The notes below the pieces were generated by a model. That model was given only the letters and a program-made list of their open reading frames with translations, ran no database searches and was not told the origin of the DNA. Positions 1 to 7,585 of a stretch of DNA of 64,000 bases are shown here, one piece after another. Source of the DNA: Streptomyces sp. DSM 15324 (GTDB lineage Bacteria > Actinomycetota > Actinomycetes > Streptomycetales > Streptomycetaceae); contig NZ_KQ949034.1 of assembly GCF_001514285.1 (NCBI RefSeq), positions 108,540-172,539 of the forward strand. The letters run 5' to 3'. Positions within the stretch are counted from its first letter, which is position 1; every line of letters starts with the position of its first letter. Position numbers and translations under genes: made by a program.

Positions 1-2399
1 GGAGTGGGCGCGGGGGTGGGGGTCGGGGTGGCGTTCGCTGTGGGAGGGGGTGCTGTTGGGGCGGCTGGCGGCGGCGCGGTGGACGTCGACAGCGAGCCCG
101 CAGCCGGCGGTGCGGAGGCCGTCGGCGGCGAGCCCTCGGTCGACGGCAGCGAGTCCGCAGCCGACAGCGCGGAGGCCATCGCCAGCGCGGCGGCCACCGG
201 CAGCGAGCCCGCAGCCCGCGGTGCGGAGGCCGTCGGCAGCGAGCCCGCAGCCGGCGGCGCGGCGGCCGGCGGCGCGGCGGTCGTCGGCGCGGCGGTCGTC
301 GGCGCGGCGGTCGTCGGCGCGGCGGTCGTCGGCAAGGTGGTGGTTCCCGTGGCGAGTTCGCGGGCGAAGTCCCGTACGAGGTCGTGGGGGGTGTAGCGGC
401 CGTAGGTGGTCTCCTCCAGGAGGGCCACGTCCACGAGCCGGTCCAGGGCGGTCTCGGCGCGGCGCTCGTCGGTGCCGGTGAGGCGGGCGAGCAGTGGGGC
501 GCTGTACGAGGGCAGGTCCAGGGCGCCGACGCGGCGCAGGGCGAGGGCGGCGTCCCGGTCGGCCTCGCGCTCGGAGGCGGCGAGCGCGTCATGGGCGACG
601 GCGAGCGAGCGCCGCACGCTCAGGTCGTCGTACTCGAGGTGGTGCAGTCTGCTCTGCGTCGCATTCAGCTGCCCGGCGAGCGCGTCCGGGGTGAGGGCCC
701 TGCGGGCGGCGAGGCGGGCGGCGACGATCCGCAGCGCCAGCGGGAGCCGGCCCGTCAGCTCGACCAGGGGGTGATGGGCGTCGAGCCCGTCGCCGTCGCC
801 CGCGTCGTCACGGCCGGAGAGTGCGCGCAGCAGGGCCGCGCTGTCCTCGGCGGACAGGGGCGCGAGGGGGAAACGGTGGGCGCCGTCCAGGGCGGTGAGC
901 GGGGAACGGCTGGTGACGAGGACCGCGCAGCCGGGTCCGGCCGGCAGGAGCGGGCGGATCTGGGCGGCGGAGGCGGCGTCGTCGAGGACGAGGAGCGTCC
1001 GGGTGGGCGCGAGGAGGGTGCGCAGCAACGCCGCTGCCGCGTCCGGGTGTTCGGGGATGCGGCGCGGCTCGGTGCCGAGGTCGCGGAGGAGCGCCGCGAG
1101 GGCCTGCGGTGCCGCGAGCGGGGTCATGCCGGGGGTCGCGCCGTGCAGGTTGAAGTAGAGCTGGCCATCGGGGAAACGTTCCCTCATGGCGTGGGCCAGG
1201 TGCAGGGCGAGCGCGCTCTTGCCGACGCCGGCCATGCCGGTGATGACGGCGAGCGCCGGGCGGCCGTCCGGCGAGGGCGCCGAGAGGAGGTCGGCGAGGC
1301 GGCGCAGGGTGCGGTCGCGGCCGGTGAAGTGAGCAGGGGGCGGCGGAAGTTGGGCCGGGTCGGGGTGCGGCGGGGTGAGAGGTGGACGGGGGGCGGGGGT
1401 GGCGTCGGGGTCTTTTTGCCCCTCTTCCCGGGCCTGCCCGGCGGCGGCCTCCCCGTGGGCCTGCCCGCCGTCGGCCTCCCCCCGGGCCTCCCTGGCGGCG
1501 GCCTCCGCCCGGGTCTGTCCGGCGGCTTCCGCCTCCCCTACCCCGCGCAGCACCTCCACATGGGCTTCGCGCACCGCCGGGCCCGGTTCGGCGCCGAGTT
1601 CCTCCACGAGGCGGGTGCGCAGATCACGGTGGACGGCGAGGGCCTCGGCCTGGCGGCCGGTGCGGTGCAGGGCCAGCATCAGCTGGCGGTGGTACGCCTC
1701 CCGCAGCGGGTGCTCGGCGGCCAGCGCCGTCAGCTCCGGCACGATCCGGGCCACCCTCGCCACCCGGGCCACCCGGCCGACCCGGCTCACACCCTCCGGA
1801 CCGTGCGTCCCGTCCCCCTGGTCCATTCCGCTGCCGCCGAGGGCGAGTTCGGCGTCGTAGCGCCACTCCAGCAGGAGCAGCCGGGCCTCCCGCAGCCGTC
1901 GTACGAGGGCATAGCCGCCCAGGTCGGCGGGGAGGCCGCTGAGCGGCGTGCCGCGCCACAGCGCGAGCGCGGCGGCGCACTCGGCGAGGACGCGCTCCCA
2001 GTTGCGGGCGGCGTGCGCGCCGCGCGCGGTGGCGAGGTGCCGCTCGAAGACATGGACGTCGAGTTCGCCCTGCTCGACACGGAGTTGGTAGCCGGGCGGG
2101 ACGGCCCGCAGCCGCTCCGGATCGTCGAGGAGCCGGCGCAGCCGGGCGACGTGGTTGTGCAGGGAGGCGTGCGCGGAGGCCGGGGGCGCACCCGCCCACA
2201 GGGCCTCCTTGAGCGCGTCGACGGGGACGATCCGGTTGGCGTCCAGGAGGAGGGCGGCGAGGAGGGTGCGGAGTTTGGCGCTGCGGATCGGCCGGGTGAT
2301 GTCGTCCGGCGGGCCGGGGCAGTGGAGGACGGGCGGTCCCAGCAGTCCGAACCGCAGCCCGTCCTGCCGCATCACGTCCGCCATCGCCTTTCCGTCCAT
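1..2399 (-). CDS. AfsR/SARP-family transcriptional activator with NB-ARC ATPase (3' end beyond window)
   Basis: About 800 codons are visible and the frame is still open at base 1, so the C-terminal part (usually TPR repeats in AfsR-like proteins) is missing. In order: an OmpR-type winged helix (residues ~20-105), a bacterial transcriptional activator domain (~115-275), an Ala/Glu/Arg-rich linker, then an NB-ARC ATPase with P-loop GMAGVGKSA near residue 388, kinase-2 motif LLVLDD near 465 and GRLPLAL near 555. From about residue 686 comes a low-complexity run of Thr-Thr-Ala-Ala-Pro units. Start ATG 2399 is chosen for GAAGG eight bases upstream; ATG 2384 is possible. Such proteins activate secondary-metabolite or developmental genes; no biosynthetic cluster is visible here, so the target is unknown. 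A 16-bp perfect palindrome lies about 85 bp upstream. Confidence 0.9.
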   Translation of the reverse strand, partial: MDGKAMADVMRQDGLRFGLLGPPVLHCPGPPDDITRPIRSAKLRTLLAALLLDANRIVPVDALKEALWAGAPPASAHASLHNHVARLRRLLDDPERLRAVPPGYQLRVEQGELDVHVFERHLATARGAHAARNWERVLAECAAALALWRGTPLSGLPADLGGYALVRRLREARLLLLEWRYDAELALGGSGMDQGDGTHGPEGVSRVGRVARVARVARIVPELTALAAEHPLREAYHRQLMLALHRTGRQAEALAVHRDLRTRLVEELGAEPGPAVREAHVEVLRGVGEAEAAGQTRAEAAAREARGEADGGQAHGEAAAGQAREEGQKDPDATPAPRPPLTPPHPDPAQLPPPPAHFTGRDRTLRRLADLLSAPSPDGRPALAVITGMAGVGKSALALHLAHAMRERFPDGQLYFNLHGATPGMTPLAAPQALAALLRDLGTEPRRIPEHPDAAAALLRTLLAPTRTLLVLDDAASAAQIRPLLPAGPGCAVLVTSRSPLTALDGAHRFPLAPLSAEDSAALLRALSGRDDAGDGDGLDAHHPLVELTGRLPLALRIVAARLAARRALTPDALAGQLNATQSRLHHLEYDDLSVRRSLAVAHDALAASEREADRDAALALRRVGALDLPSYSAPLLARLTGTDERRAETALDRLVDVALLEETTYGRYTPHDLVRDFARELATGTTTLPTTAAPTTAAPTTAAPTTAAPPAAAPPAAGSLPTASAPRAAGSLPVAAALAMASALSAADSLPSTEGSPPTASAPPAAGSLSTSTAPPPAAPTAPPPTANATPTPTPAPT

Positions 2400-2482
2400 G
2401 TGCAAACCTTCGCGGCAGACGCTCTGACCAGCGACGACATGGACACTCGTTGGCAACATATTAGCGATCCGTTGGTGCCGCC

Positions 2483-2498
2483 TGATGTGATCACATCA
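2483..2498. promoter_or_regulatory. 16-bp perfect palindrome TGATGTGATCACATCA, likely operator
   Basis: This perfect dyad contains a TGTGA/TCACA core and sits in an AT-richer patch upstream of the SARP gene start. Its form resembles sites of GntR (FadR/HutC)-type or Crp-type regulators. The regulator is not identified. Confidence 0.45.
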
Positions 2499-2580
2499 TC
2501 GGAGCCGGCCCGTCGGTGCGCGCGTGTGAACGCGGTACTCGGGGGAGTGTCGCCGCCGCGGCCGGATCCGGAGGCGCGTC

Positions 2581-2615
2581 GGGCCCCGGTCGGCGGAGGT
2601 GAACGACCGGGGCCC
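2581..2615 (-). terminator. Hairpin terminator after the glycosyltransferase gene
   Basis: A perfect 12-bp GC-rich stem (GGGCCCCGGTCG and its complement) encloses an 11-nt loop about 40 bp beyond the glycosyltransferase stop. It has no U-tract, as is common in Streptomyces. Confidence 0.6.
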
Positions 2616-2656
2616 GCGCCGTGCCGCTCCCCGCGTGGGGTCGCACGGCCGTGCGA

Positions 2657-3568
2657 TCAGATGACGGGCGGTCGGCCCAGGCGCGTGAGGCGCCACACCG
2701 TGCGCCACCGCATGGGCCGCCGGGGACCGGCCGGCTTGCGCACGCCTTCCGCGAACCCGCCGAACCAGGCCTTGAGGCCGGCCGGCGAGCGGGTGCGCAG
2801 CAGGGTGACGGCGATCCACACGCCGAGGTGGACGGGGATGAGCGGCAGTGGCAGGTTGCGCCGGACGAGCCAGACGCGGTTGCGGGCGGTGACGCGGTAG
2901 TAGATCGCGTGCCGGGCGGGCGAGGTCTTGGGGTGCTGGAGCAGCAGCTCCGGGGCGTAGAGGATCTTCCAGCCGGCGTCGGCGGCGCGCCAGGCGAGGT
3001 CGGTCTCCTCGTGCGCGAAGAAGAACTCGGCGGGCCAGTCGCCGGTTTCGGCGAGCATGGCCATGCTGAGGCCGTGGCCGCCGCCGAGGAAGCCGGTGAC
3101 GTACCCGCCCTCCATCGGGTCGGCGGAACCGACGCGCGGGACGTGCCGGCGCTGGGTCTCGCCGTTCTCGTCGGCGATGCGGAAGCCGACGATGCCGAGG
3201 CGGGGGTCGGCGGCGAACAGGTCCCGGACGCGGCGCAGTACGTCGGCGTCGACGAGCAGTCCGTCGTCGTCGAGTTCCACGACGACGTCGATGTCGCCGT
3301 ACTGGCGGAGCCGTTCGAGACCGACGTTGCGGCCACCGGGGCAGCCGAGGTTCTCGTCGAGGTCGATGGTGGTGACCTCGCCGGGCAGGCCCAGGCGTTC
3401 GGCGAACTCGGGGAGCCGGCAGCCGTTGCCGACGACGACGATCCGGTCGGGTGCGAGGTCCTGCTTGGCGACGGACTCCAGCAGGGCGTCGACCTCGGCG
3501 GGCCGGTTGCCCATGGTCACCACGGCAACGGCGATCCTCGGCTCCACCACGTCGCTCAACCTCTTCAC
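2657..3568 (-). CDS. Family 2 glycosyltransferase
   Basis: This 303-residue protein has the GT-A fold pattern of rhamnosyltransferase-like GT2 enzymes. It shows an N-terminal strand VAVVTMGNRP, the nucleotide-sugar region LGCPGGRNVG (~75-83), a metal-binding acidic cluster ELDDDG (~98-103) and a downstream HEETDLAWRA motif (~195) typical of the acceptor/base region. No signal peptide or membrane segment is seen, so it probably works at the cytoplasmic face on cell-wall or exopolysaccharide precursors. A strong hairpin follows the gene. The donor and acceptor cannot be read from the sequence. It appears to be a single-gene unit between the SARP gene and the DUF3052-like gene. Confidence 0.85.
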   Translation of the reverse strand: MKRLSDVVEPRIAVAVVTMGNRPAEVDALLESVAKQDLAPDRIVVVGNGCRLPEFAERLGLPGEVTTIDLDENLGCPGGRNVGLERLRQYGDIDVVVELDDDGLLVDADVLRRVRDLFAADPRLGIVGFRIADENGETQRRHVPRVGSADPMEGGYVTGFLGGGHGLSMAMLAETGDWPAEFFFAHEETDLAWRAADAGWKILYAPELLLQHPKTSPARHAIYYRVTARNRVWLVRRNLPLPLIPVHLGVWIAVTLLRTRSPAGLKAWFGGFAEGVRKPAGPRRPMRWRTVWRLTRLGRPPVI

Positions 3569-3668
3569 TTGGTCCGGCAGAAGACGGCACTCTTCCGCGC
3601 TCCCGTCGCGCGACGCCCGTCATTCACCAAGATGTTGCCTCAGATACGGAGGTTGCCCGAACGCCGGT

Positions 3669-4112
3669 TCACTTTGCGTCGCTTTTACGGCGATTTTCCC
3701 GCCTTCGGACGAACTTCAGGCCGGACCAGTCCTCCCCCAGCGCGGCGACCTTCACGTCGACGAGGCCGAGGGGCAGGAAGAGGTCGCGCAGAGCGTTCTC
3801 GGTGAGGTCGCTGACATGGCCGGCGGCCTTGCGGGGCCAGGCGATCCAGAGCATGGCGTGGTCGGCGAGGTCGCGGGCGAGGCCTTCGCCTTCCGCGGCG
3901 AGATCGGCGTACGACCGGTAGAAGGCGACGGTGAGATCGGCGCCGCCGGGGCCGCCGGCAGCGAGGTCGACGTCGCCGGGGAGTCCGGGCACCGTCCAGT
4001 CGGGCCCCGCGTGCAGCAGGCGCAGCCGCTGCCCCTGCCCCGCCCTGACGCCGAGTTTCTTGGCGAGGGGGGTGCCGGAGCGGCGGTCACCGCTCGCCGG
4101 GGTGTCGCTCAC
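3669..4112 (-). CDS. DUF3052-like conserved protein
   Basis: This small soluble protein (147 aa from GTG 4112) has the pattern LAKKLGVRAGQ...LHAGPDW near the N terminus, a central LWIAWPRK and a C-terminal LVDVKVAALGEDWSGLKFVRRR. That pattern recurs in DUF3052-type actinobacterial proteins that resemble a Rossmann-like half domain. GTG 4112 is preferred because conserved sequence begins soon after it and GGTGGGA lies just upstream. An upstream start at 4202 would add an unconserved Arg/Pro-rich stretch overlapping three tandem octamers. The function is unknown. The family name is given from pattern memory and is not certain. Confidence 0.65.
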   Translation of the reverse strand: MSDTPASGDRRSGTPLAKKLGVRAGQGQRLRLLHAGPDWTVPGLPGDVDLAAGGPGGADLTVAFYRSYADLAAEGEGLARDLADHAMLWIAWPRKAAGHVSDLTENALRDLFLPLGLVDVKVAALGEDWSGLKFVRRRENRRKSDAK

Positions 4113-4154
4113 CGTCCCACCGTAACGCGCCGGTGCGGGGCGCACATGGAGTGG

Positions 4155-4178
4155 ACGCGTGAACGCGTGAACGCGTGA
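4155..4178. repeat. Three perfect tandem ACGCGTGA octamers
   Basis: ACGCGTGA occurs three times head to tail just upstream of the DUF3052-like gene start. It may be a small iteron-like regulator site or chance slippage. Confidence 0.5.
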
Positions 4179-4279
4179 GGCAGGTGCGGCGCCGGTGCTC
4201 AACCAGCTGGGACGAGCCCGGTGCGCAGGGTCTCCAGGGCGGGGCCGGCCCGGCTGCTCGCCCCGCGCCCCCGCCGTAC

Positions 4280-4295
4280 TGAGTACGCCTACTCA
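4280..4295. promoter_or_regulatory. Dyad TGAGTA-N4-TACTCA upstream of the membrane coiled-coil gene
   Basis: The six-base arms are perfect and flank CGCC, 64 bp before the next start codon. The same 10-mer CTGAGTACGC recurs at 7324-7333 ahead of another gene, and the half-sites recur everted at 55092-55111. Confidence 0.4.
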
Positions 4296-4358
4296 TGCCA
4301 AGTCCCGGGGTGGCGGAGACGATGAACGAAAGTCGACGAACCGACGGGGGACAGGGGC

Positions 4359-5132
4359 ATGGGCAGATTTCTGGGGGCGGTGCTGGCCGTCGCGGCGGCG
4401 GCCGGAGCGCTGGTCCTCGCCCACGTGGCGGGGGCACCGACGACGGTGGTGTTCGCGCTCGGAGCGGGCGTACTGAGCCTGCTGTGGCTGACGCTCCTGC
4501 TGACCCTCCCCTGGAACCTCTGCTTCCGCGCGCATGCGGTGCTCGCCGAGATCGCGGTGAGCCGGGAGAAGGGGATGGAGATCTCCGAGGCCCGGGACGC
4601 GGAGGCGGCGCGGATAGCCCGCGTGATGTTCCGGTCGGCGGTGGCGGGCCATGTCGTGACGGCGGCGGTCGTCCTCGCGGTCACCTGGGCGACGGGCGCG
4701 TTCACGGGCTACTGGTTCGCCGCGTTCTTCCTCCTGAGCACCTTCTTCCGCCCGGCCGGCGCCTACTTCGGACAGCTCCGCCGCCGCCTCGGGACCCTCC
4801 TGAAGGAGGTGACGTACCCGCGGGACGACGTCGTGGAGCTGCGGGCCCGACTGGACCGCGCCGAGACCGGCACGCGGGTCCTGGAGGAGAAGGCCGAGGA
4901 ACAGTACGAGGCCCTCGCCGAACTCCGCCGCACCGTGGACGCGCTGGCCCTGAGCACGCACGACCGGGCGGACGCGACGGACCGCCGACTCGCCGCGCTG
5001 GGCCGCGAGTTCGAGTCCACGGTGAACCGCCTCACGGACAACCAGGAGATCATCGCGGGGGTGAAGGCGTTCCTGCGCCTGCTGCGCACCGACGACCTGG
5101 GCGGTGGCGGGACGACCCCGGCTTCGGGGTGA
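4359..5132 (+). CDS. Four-helix membrane protein with C-terminal coiled coil
   Basis: This 257-residue protein has hydrophobic segments at about 4-24, 28-50, 90-110 and 114-131. A charged heptad-patterned stretch (about 150-240, with VVELRARLDRAETG and LEEKAEEQYEAL) then forms a likely cytoplasmic coiled coil. It ends in a short Gly/Thr-rich tail that runs into the repeat block. A GGGGGAC box precedes ATG 4359. No enzymatic motif is visible. A role as a membrane scaffold is only an inference from the layout. Upstream lies the TGAGTA dyad. Confidence 0.75.
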   Translation: MGRFLGAVLAVAAAAGALVLAHVAGAPTTVVFALGAGVLSLLWLTLLLTLPWNLCFRAHAVLAEIAVSREKGMEISEARDAEAARIARVMFRSAVAGHVVTAAVVLAVTWATGAFTGYWFAAFFLLSTFFRPAGAYFGQLRRRLGTLLKEVTYPRDDVVELRARLDRAETGTRVLEEKAEEQYEALAELRRTVDALALSTHDRADATDRRLAALGREFESTVNRLTDNQEIIAGVKAFLRLLRTDDLGGGGTTPASG

Positions 5133-5134
5133 CG

Positions 5135-5690
5135 ACCCCACCCCGGGGTGAGACCCCGGCCTCATGCCGAGGCCCCGGCCTCGGGTGAAGCCCCGGCCTC
5201 GGCATGAAGCTCCCGGCCCCGGGGTGAGGCCCCCGCCCCGGCACGAGGCCCCCGGCCCCGGGTGAAGCCCCGGCCCAGGGTGAGGCCCTGGCCTCGGCAT
5301 GAGGCCCGGCCTCGGGGTGAGGCCCCGGCCTCGGCATGAGGCCCCCGGCCTTGGGTGAAGCCCCGGCCCCGGCATGAGGCCCCCGCCCCGGCACGAGGTC
5401 CCCGCCCCCGGGTGAAGCCCCGGCCCCGGCATGAAGCCCCGGTCTCGGGGTGAGGCCCCGGCCCCGGCCCCGGGGTGAGGCCCCCGCCCGGCATGAGGTC
5501 CCCGGCCCGGAAGCCCCGGCCCCGGCATGAAGCTCCCGGTCTCGGGGTGAAGCCCCGGCCCCGGCATGAAGCCCCCAACCCCGGGGTGAGGCCCCGGCCC
5601 CGGCATGAGACCCCCGGCCTCGGGTGAAGACCCCGCCCGGGGTGAGGCCCCGGCCCAGCATGAGAGCCCCGCCCCGGCGTGACGACCCCG
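5135..5690. repeat. GC-rich degenerate repeat block, non-coding
   Basis: About 550 bp are built from variants of two alternating words, roughly CGGGGTGAGGCCCC and CGGCATGAGGCCCC. GCATGA occurs about ten times and GGTGA about a dozen times, at spacings of roughly 15-40 bp. Open frames across it translate into Pro/Gly/Ala/Arg/His low-complexity sequence with no domain, so I treat it as non-coding. Spacers are not conserved in length and the units are not clean palindromes, so it is not CRISPR. It separates the membrane coiled-coil gene from the epimerase-like gene. Confidence 0.85.
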
Positions 5691-5825
5691 GCCTTCCCCA
5701 GGAAATACCCAGCCGTCCGGCGCGGGCGACTGGACCGGGTCCCGGATCGCCGCGGGCGGGAGCCGGGCTCCCGTTGTCTCCGGCGTGGTTTCGCCTGGCA
5801 AGGTGTCCCCGTGAGGAACCGGACC

Positions 5826-6764
5826 ATGCCCACCGTCGTGATCACCGGAGCCGGCGGATTCATCGGCCGGCACGTCGTCCGCGAGGCCGAACGCCGCGGC
5901 CTCACCCTACGGCTGACGGCCCATCGCAGCGAGGTGCGCGCCGGTGCGCCCGGCACGACGGTCGTGCCCGCCGACCTGACCGACCCGGCCTCGCTGCGCG
6001 GCCTGTGCGACGGCGCCGACGCCCTGGTGCACTGCGCCTCGCAGATCGGCGGCCCGGACGCACGCTGCGAGGCGGTCAACGCACGCGGCACGGCGGCGCT
6101 CGTGGCCGAGGCCCGTCGGGCCGGCGTCGGCCGCGTCGTCCACCTCAGCACCGCCGCCGTGTACGGGCGCGGCACCTTCCGCCAGGCCCGGCCGCAGGAT
6201 CTGGACCGCGCGCCGGTCTCGGCCACCTCACGGACCAGGGCGGCCGGCGAGGACGCCGTCCTGGCCGCCGGCGGCACGGTCGTACGGCCCCACCTCGTGT
6301 ACGGCGAGGGCGACACCCGGATGGTCCCCGCGCTGGCCCGGCTGCTGCGCGGTCTGCCCGGCACGGTGGAGGGCTGGCGCGCCCGGGTCTCCCTGATCGC
6401 CGCGGAGGACCTGGCCCACGCCCTGGTCGCCGCCGCCCTGGCCCCCGCCGAACGGCTCACCGCGCCCGTCTACCACGCCTGTCACCCCGAGCCCGTGCCC
6501 TGGCACACGGTCCTCGGCACGGTCGCCGACCTCGCGGCCGTCCCCCGGCCGCGCGGCGACCTCACCCTCGACGAGGCCCACGCCTGGTGCCGCGAGCACG
6601 GAGTCCCGCGGCACGACCTGGACATGCTGGTCACCGACCACTGGTTCGACGGCGCGCCCCTGTGGGCGGCCGTCGACCACGCACCCGGGTCCTTCGGCGA
6701 ACGGTTCGCCCGGTACGAGAAGTGGTACCGGCGGACGCTCTCCCCCGCCCTCGGCAATCCCTAG
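5826..6764 (+). CDS. NAD-dependent epimerase/dehydratase-like (extended SDR) protein
   Basis: This 312-residue Rossmann protein has GAGGFIG at residues 8-14, then LVHCAS, the NARGT substrate-side motif, and HLSTAAVYG. Where extended SDRs normally carry YxxxK, this protein reads VSATSRTRAAGED, so neither catalytic Tyr nor Lys is present. It may be a reductase with altered chemistry or a non-catalytic NAD(P)-binding protein. ATG 5826 is chosen for GAGGA eight bases upstream; GTG 5811 is possible. It converges with the secreted-protein gene only six bases away. A decayed second copy lies 5 kb downstream on the opposite strand. Confidence 0.8.
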   Translation: MPTVVITGAGGFIGRHVVREAERRGLTLRLTAHRSEVRAGAPGTTVVPADLTDPASLRGLCDGADALVHCASQIGGPDARCEAVNARGTAALVAEARRAGVGRVVHLSTAAVYGRGTFRQARPQDLDRAPVSATSRTRAAGEDAVLAAGGTVVRPHLVYGEGDTRMVPALARLLRGLPGTVEGWRARVSLIAAEDLAHALVAAALAPAERLTAPVYHACHPEPVPWHTVLGTVADLAAVPRPRGDLTLDEAHAWCREHGVPRHDLDMLVTDHWFDGAPLWAAVDHAPGSFGERFARYEKWYRRTLSPALGNP

Positions 6765-6770
6765 GTCGTC

Positions 6771-7223
6771 CTAGCCGACGGTGAAGTCCACCGCCTCCGT
6801 GTCCAGGGCCGTGGTGCCGTCGGCGGCGGTGGCGAGGGTGGCGACGTGCCAGGAGCCGCGCGGGAAGGAAGCGGCATCGGCACCGGTCACCTTGACCGTG
6901 TATACGCAGCGCACGGTGTCCTCACCGGCGGGCGTGCAACGGGCGGACTCCGCCCGGCGCATCTCGGCGGCGGTCGGCTGCTTCTTGGCGAGTCCGGACT
7001 TCTCCGGCCAGGCCAGCACCTTCAGGCTCTTGACGCCGGACGACGCCTCGACCTGGGTGGAGAAGGTGAACGAGCCGTCCCGCGCGCCGTCGGGCGCGGA
7101 GTACCGGGCGGTGCTGTGCGTCAGGCGGGGCGCCGGGTCGGCGGCGTGGGCGAGAGCGAAGGCTCCCGCACCGGCGAGGACGACGGCACCGGCGACGACG
7201 GACAGGGCGGTACGACGGGACAT
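6771..7223 (-). CDS. Small secreted protein, DUF5707-like
   Basis: This 150-residue protein has a Sec signal peptide (RR start, hydrophobic core LSVVAGAVVLAGAGAFALA, likely cut after the AHA region). A single beta-rich domain follows, with two Cys (in ESARCTPAG and DTVRCVYTV) that could form a disulfide. The closing WHVATLATAADG...VDFTV pattern recalls the DUF5707 family of streptomycete exported proteins. The function is unknown. The gene stands alone, convergent with the epimerase-like gene, with a TGAGTACGC site about 100 bp upstream. Confidence 0.7.
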   Translation of the reverse strand: MSRRTALSVVAGAVVLAGAGAFALAHAADPAPRLTHSTARYSAPDGARDGSFTFSTQVEASSGVKSLKVLAWPEKSGLAKKQPTAAEMRRAESARCTPAGEDTVRCVYTVKVTGADAASFPRGSWHVATLATAADGTTALDTEAVDFTVG

Positions 7224-7585
7224 GACGGATCTCCGTAACTGGCTCGGACACTCTTGGCTGCGGAAGCCGGCGCTCTCGACCGCGCCGCTGCACCGATGCT
7301 CGCAAGGCGGAGCCGCCCCGGACCTGAGTACGCAAGCTCAACTCGGCCTGGGTGATGGGACGCTGGGGCCGCCGGCGCGGGGCTCAGCCCCGAGCCGGCG
7401 GCATGCCCTCCCGATGCCCGCGGGACGCCCATACGGTTTCGCCCGTGCGGGTGAAGGCCGTTGCGAAGATCGGTGGCAGGTCGGGCGGTTCGGCCAGGCT
7501 GGTCACCGCCCCGCACGCGGCGGTGCCGGGCGGTCCCGTCGGCGTCGTCCGATCGGGGCCCCTTGTGAGGGATGGGGGACGGGTC
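7224..7585. other. Intergenic region, divergent promoters
   Basis: This is a 362-bp gap between two divergent genes. It holds a TGAGTA-CGCA-AGCTCA element at 7325-7340, which shares CTGAGTACGC with the dyad at 4280. No further gene or hairpin was recognised. Confidence 0.5.

Noticed and set aside
384..2900. Long rightward open frame (about 840 codons)
   Set aside because: It is the antisense shadow of the SARP gene in high-GC DNA; its translation is low-complexity with no domain, while the opposite frame has winged-helix, BTAD and NB-ARC motifs.
5135..5690. CRISPR array
   Set aside because: There is no constant spacer length, the repeats are degenerate throughout and no cas genes are nearby.
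5050..6460. Leftward open frames giving Pro-Gly-His-Ala repeats
   Set aside because: These are translations of the non-coding repeat block and of the antisense of the epimerase gene.
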